A stretch of 8,165 bases of DNA from Bacteroidaceae bacterium (GTDB lineage: Bacteria; Bacteroidota; Bacteroidia; Bacteroidales; Bacteroidaceae): the NCBI GenBank assembly GCA_902362595.1, contig CABIXF010000079.1, positions 1 to 8,165 of the forward strand, in the 5' to 3' direction. Below the pieces are notes generated by a model that searched no databases, was not told where the DNA came from, and saw nothing but the letters and a program-made list of their open reading frames with translations. Shown here piece by piece: positions 6,501-8,165 of this stretch. Each line of letters begins with the position of its first letter. The stretch's first letter is position 1. The translations under genes and the position numbers were made by a program.

Positions 6501-6534
6501 CAAAGGTAATAAAAAACAGGCATTTCTTGGCAAA
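6501..6534 (-). promoter_or_regulatory. Promoter of the LRR gene
   Basis: On the - strand, TACCTTTG (complement of 6501-6508) matches the -7 consensus TAnnTTTG. TTTG (complement of 6531-6534) lies 22 bases upstream as a -33 element, slightly wider than usual. Transcription would start near 6494, giving a short leader of about 13 bases. This supports ATG 6481 over the upstream ATG at 6523. Confidence 0.6.
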
Positions 6535-6549
6535 TTCAATTCTTTTTTT

Positions 6550-6557
6550 TATTTTTG
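6550..6557 (+). promoter_or_regulatory. Possible divergent + strand promoter
   Basis: TATTTTTG matches TAnnTTTG. Only a partial -33 element (TTGG at 6527-6530, 19 bases away) is seen. It would fire away from the LRR gene, into the 46-codon frame at 6590 or into the ilvE leader. The surrounding T-run makes chance matches likely. Confidence 0.3.
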
Positions 6558-6589
6558 CATCCGTAAGAGTTACCCGAATAAGCAAAGCG

Positions 6590-6730
6590 ATGCAGACCAC
6601 GGCAATTAGGACGGTTGCCAACTCATTACCTGAAAACGAAGTAATTCTTCTAACTCTCTTGATTTCAAAGAGGTATATTCCTTTATACAGATTTACGGAA
6701 AAACTTTGGCTTTACACTGATATCACCTGA
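6590..6730 (+). CDS. Small doubtful ORF, 46 residues
   Basis: ATG 6590 to TGA 6728-6730, 33 bases after a TATTTTTG box. The predicted peptide begins MQTTAIRTVANSLPENEVIL and has a moderately hydrophobic middle (VILLTLLISKRYIPLYRF), not long enough to call a membrane anchor with confidence. I know no family for it. The segment about 6565-6625 is GC-richer than its AT-rich surroundings, which could mean a remnant of a gene. It may equally be an accidental frame. Confidence 0.2.
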   Translation: MQTTAIRTVANSLPENEVILLTLLISKRYIPLYRFTEKLWLYTDIT

Positions 6731-6851
6731 AATTTTAACTTTATCCCCCAGGAAATATTCAAGACTACTTTCTCTCAAAAACTTTTTCATTTCAAAATGA
6801 GGAGAAATCCTTTAGCTCCCTTCATTTATGTCAAAAAAGAACAGTTTTATA
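6731..6851. other. Intergenic DNA with no supported feature
   Basis: AT-rich DNA between the small frame and the ilvE promoter. I see only a weak inverted repeat, CATTT/AAATG around CA (about 6789-6800), without a T-run, and no gene. Confidence 0.5.
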
Positions 6852-6882
6852 TTGGATTTTGTAAATATAAACCGTACTTTTG
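6852..6882 (+). promoter_or_regulatory. ilvE promoter
   Basis: TTGG (6852-6855, one mismatch to the -33 TTTG) and TACTTTTG (6875-6882, exact TAnnTTTG) are separated by 19 bases, the normal spacing. The predicted start is near 6889, giving a leader of about 42 bases. There is no attenuator-like leader peptide or hairpin in it. The leader has CTTATAAA twice (6891-6898 and 6912-6919, 21 bases apart), which could be coincidental in AT-rich DNA or a two-turn operator. Confidence 0.7.
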
Positions 6883-6930
6883 CTTGCTAGCTTATAAAGA
6901 CATTCAAAAAACTTATAAAAATAGATAACC

Positions 6931-7950
6931 ATGAAAGAAATAGACTGGTCGAATCTGTCCTTCGGATACATGAAGACAGATTACAATGTACGTTGCTATT
7001 ATCGCGACGGAAAATGGGGAGAACTTGAACTCTGCTCAGAAGAAACACTGAACATTCACATGGCGGCCACTTGCCTTCACTATGGACAAGAAGCCTTTGA
7101 AGGCCTGAAGGCTTATCGCGGAAAAGACGGTAAAATCCGTATCTTCCGCCCGGAAGCCAATGCCGAGCGCTTGCAGAGCACTTGTCGCGGTATTCTGATG
7201 CCGGAACTCCCGACCGAAACATTCTGTGAGGCTGTAAAGAAAGTAGTAAAGGCCAATGAACGCTTCATTCCACCATACGAAAGCGGTGCTTCTCTTTATA
7301 TCCGTCCGCTACTGATTGGTACAGGCGCACAGGTGGGTGTACATCCAGCCAATGAATACCTGTTCGTGATATTTGTCACTCCGGTAGGTCCTTACTTTAA
7401 AGGTGGATTTGCTACAAACCCGTATGTCATCATCCGCCAGTATGACCGTGCGGCTCCGCTGGGAACCGGTACATACAAAGTCGGCGGCAACTATGCAGCC
7501 AGCCTCCGTGCCAACAAAATCGCACATGATGCCGGATATGCCAGTGAGTTCTATCTGGATGCCAAGGAAAAGAAATATATTGACGAATGTGGTGCCGCCA
7601 ACTTTTTTGGTATCAAAAACAACACCTATGTCACTCCGTTGTCTACTTCTATCCTGCCTTCCATCACTAACCGCAGCCTGATGCAGCTGGCAGAAGACAT
7701 GGGACTGAAAGTAGAACGCCGTCCGATTCCAGAAGAAGAACTGACTACCTTTGAGGAAGCCGGTGCCTGCGGTACAGCCGCCGTTATCAGTCCTATCGAA
7801 CGCATTGATGACTTGGAGAATCACAAATCGTACGTAATTGCTAAAGATGGAAAGCCAGGTCCTATCAGTGAAAAACTGTATCACAAGCTGCGCGCCATTC
7901 AATATGGAGACGAAGCTGACCCATACGGATGGGTAACAGTGCTGGATTAA
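6931..7950 (+). CDS. ilvE: Branched-chain amino acid aminotransferase
   Basis: A 339-residue fold-type IV PLP enzyme that moves the amino group between leucine, isoleucine or valine and 2-oxoglutarate: the last step of their synthesis and the first of their breakdown, in the cytoplasm. Visible motifs are FEGLKAYRG (57-64), RPLLIGTG (125-132), GTYKVGGNYAAS (180-191) with Lys183 as the Schiff-base lysine, YIDECGAANFF (216-226) with Glu219 at the expected cofactor-contact position, SILPSITNRS (240-249), and GTAAVISP (281-288) for the PLP phosphate. Length and motif spelling fit the longer bacterial/eukaryotic BCAT type rather than the shorter E. coli type. The gene is complete and monocistronic, with its own promoter and terminator. 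ATG 6931 is supported by the conserved MKEIDWSNLSFGYMKTDYN start. No strong ribosome site is visible. D-amino-acid or ADC-lyase relatives are unlikely. Confidence 0.96.
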   Translation: MKEIDWSNLSFGYMKTDYNVRCYYRDGKWGELELCSEETLNIHMAATCLHYGQEAFEGLKAYRGKDGKIRIFRPEANAERLQSTCRGILMPELPTETFCEAVKKVVKANERFIPPYESGASLYIRPLLIGTGAQVGVHPANEYLFVIFVTPVGPYFKGGFATNPYVIIRQYDRAAPLGTGTYKVGGNYAASLRANKIAHDAGYASEFYLDAKEKKYIDECGAANFFGIKNNTYVTPLSTSILPSITNRSLMQLAEDMGLKVERRPIPEEELTTFEEAGACGTAAVISPIERIDDLENHKSYVIAKDGKPGPISEKLYHKLRAIQYGDEADPYGWVTVLD

Positions 7951-7972
7951 ACAATCACGCAGACAAATACAC

Positions 7973-8018
7973 AAAAGGTCCGAAACTTCTCTCACATAGT
8001 TTCGGACCTTTTGTTTTT
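7973..8018 (+). terminator. ilvE terminator
   Basis: A perfect 14-bp stem, AAAAGGTCCGAAAC (7973-7986) with GTTTCGGACCTTTT (7999-8012), has a 12-base loop and is followed by GTTTTT. The A-run on the left arm would also allow it to act in the opposite direction. Confidence 0.92.
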
Positions 8019-8063
8019 ACATCGGCTCGCTTTTACGTTGAGCCCTCAAGAATTATTCAAAAC

Positions 8064-8102
8064 AAAAAAGAGGGTGTGTCAAAATGCATACCCTCTTTTT
8101 TT
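8064..8102. terminator. Second terminator, probably bidirectional
   Basis: A 15-bp stem, AAAAAAGAGGGTGTG (8064-8078) with CATACCCTCTTTTTT (8087-8101), contains one G-T pair and an 8-base loop. The A-run and T-run on either side give U-tracts on both strands. It lies 51 bases beyond the ilvE terminator and so backs it up, or ends transcription arriving from the right. Confidence 0.85.
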
Positions 8103-8105
8103 ATG

Positions 8106-8139
8106 ACAACGCCCCGACTTTCCCAAGCCGAGGCATTGT
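8106..8139 (-). other. Hairpin best formed by a - strand transcript
   Basis: ACAACGCCCCGACTT (8106-8120) and AAGCCGAGGCATTGT (8125-8139) pair around a 4-base loop with three mismatches as read on the + strand. On the - strand all three become G-U pairs, giving a 15-bp helix with a GGGA (GNRA-type) loop. It sits just before the bidirectional terminator for - strand transcripts, so it may be the 3' end structure of an RNA coming from the right. Confidence 0.45.
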
Positions 8140-8165
8140 TATTACCTAAAGATTTTGTATCTTTA
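8135..8165 (+). promoter_or_regulatory. Possible promoter of the next gene, at the window edge
   Basis: TATCTTTA (8158-8165) is one mismatch from TAnnTTTG, and ATTG (8135-8138) lies 19 bases upstream as a weak -33. The gene it would serve is outside the window. Confidence 0.35.

Noticed and set aside
7309..7995. 228-codon - strand frame opposite ilvE
   Set aside because: It overlaps the catalytic core of ilvE and runs into the ilvE terminator. ilvE motifs settle the strand.
1..8165. CRISPR arrays, tRNA or rRNA genes, insertion sequence ends
   Set aside because: No regularly spaced long repeats, no cloverleaf or rRNA-like stretch, and no transposase were seen on either strand.

Overview
The window looks like Bacteroidales DNA (Bacteroides, Phocaeicola or Parabacteroides type). 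Several upstream regions carry the Bacteroidota -7 promoter box TAnnTTTG. Shine-Dalgarno sequences are weak or absent. The gene content also fits: a MobV relaxase and small-element primase-helicase of the kind found on Bacteroides mobilizable elements, a BspA-type leucine-rich-repeat protein, and a Bacteroides-like branched-chain aminotransferase. Two parts of different composition are joined: a GC-richer mobile-element backbone (about 1-4030) and a more AT-rich part holding the LRR gene and ilvE.

Mobile part, + strand. The window opens in the last 47 codons of an unrecognised gene whose stop overlaps the start of a small RhuM-like putative DNA-binding protein (143-514). A strong intrinsic terminator follows (563-605). 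After a leader with a possible promoter and a hairpin comes a primase-helicase gene (783-1976) broken by one in-frame TAG between Walker B and motif C. A 580-base stretch then holds a doubtful ORF, clustered GATGAAA motifs, a 17-base inverted repeat and several smaller repeats. This is where an oriT for the next gene, a MobV-family relaxase (2558-3877), would be expected. No integrase is visible, so the left end lies outside the window. After the relaxase comes a 330-base stretch without a gene. It contains a compact set of hairpins built around three copies of GTTACTC, possibly recombinase-binding sequence near the element's right end.

Right part. A 757-residue cytoplasmic-looking LRR protein is encoded on the - strand (4208-6481), with its own promoter immediately upstream. 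A 450-base intergenic region separates it from ilvE (6931-7950, + strand), which has a good promoter and a perfect 14-bp terminator. A second, bidirectional-looking terminator and a hairpin best formed in the - strand transcript follow. A probable promoter for the next gene is cut off by the window end.

Taken together, the left part is a mobilization and replication module: primase-helicase, oriT and relaxase, relying on a helper conjugative element for transfer. Its primase-helicase is probably inactive here. The LRR gene is either element cargo or a resident neighbour, which the window cannot settle. ilvE is ordinary chromosomal housekeeping. The items most worth following up are the amber-interrupted helicase, the GTTACTC structure, and the signal-less LRR protein with its unusual acidic C-terminal tail.
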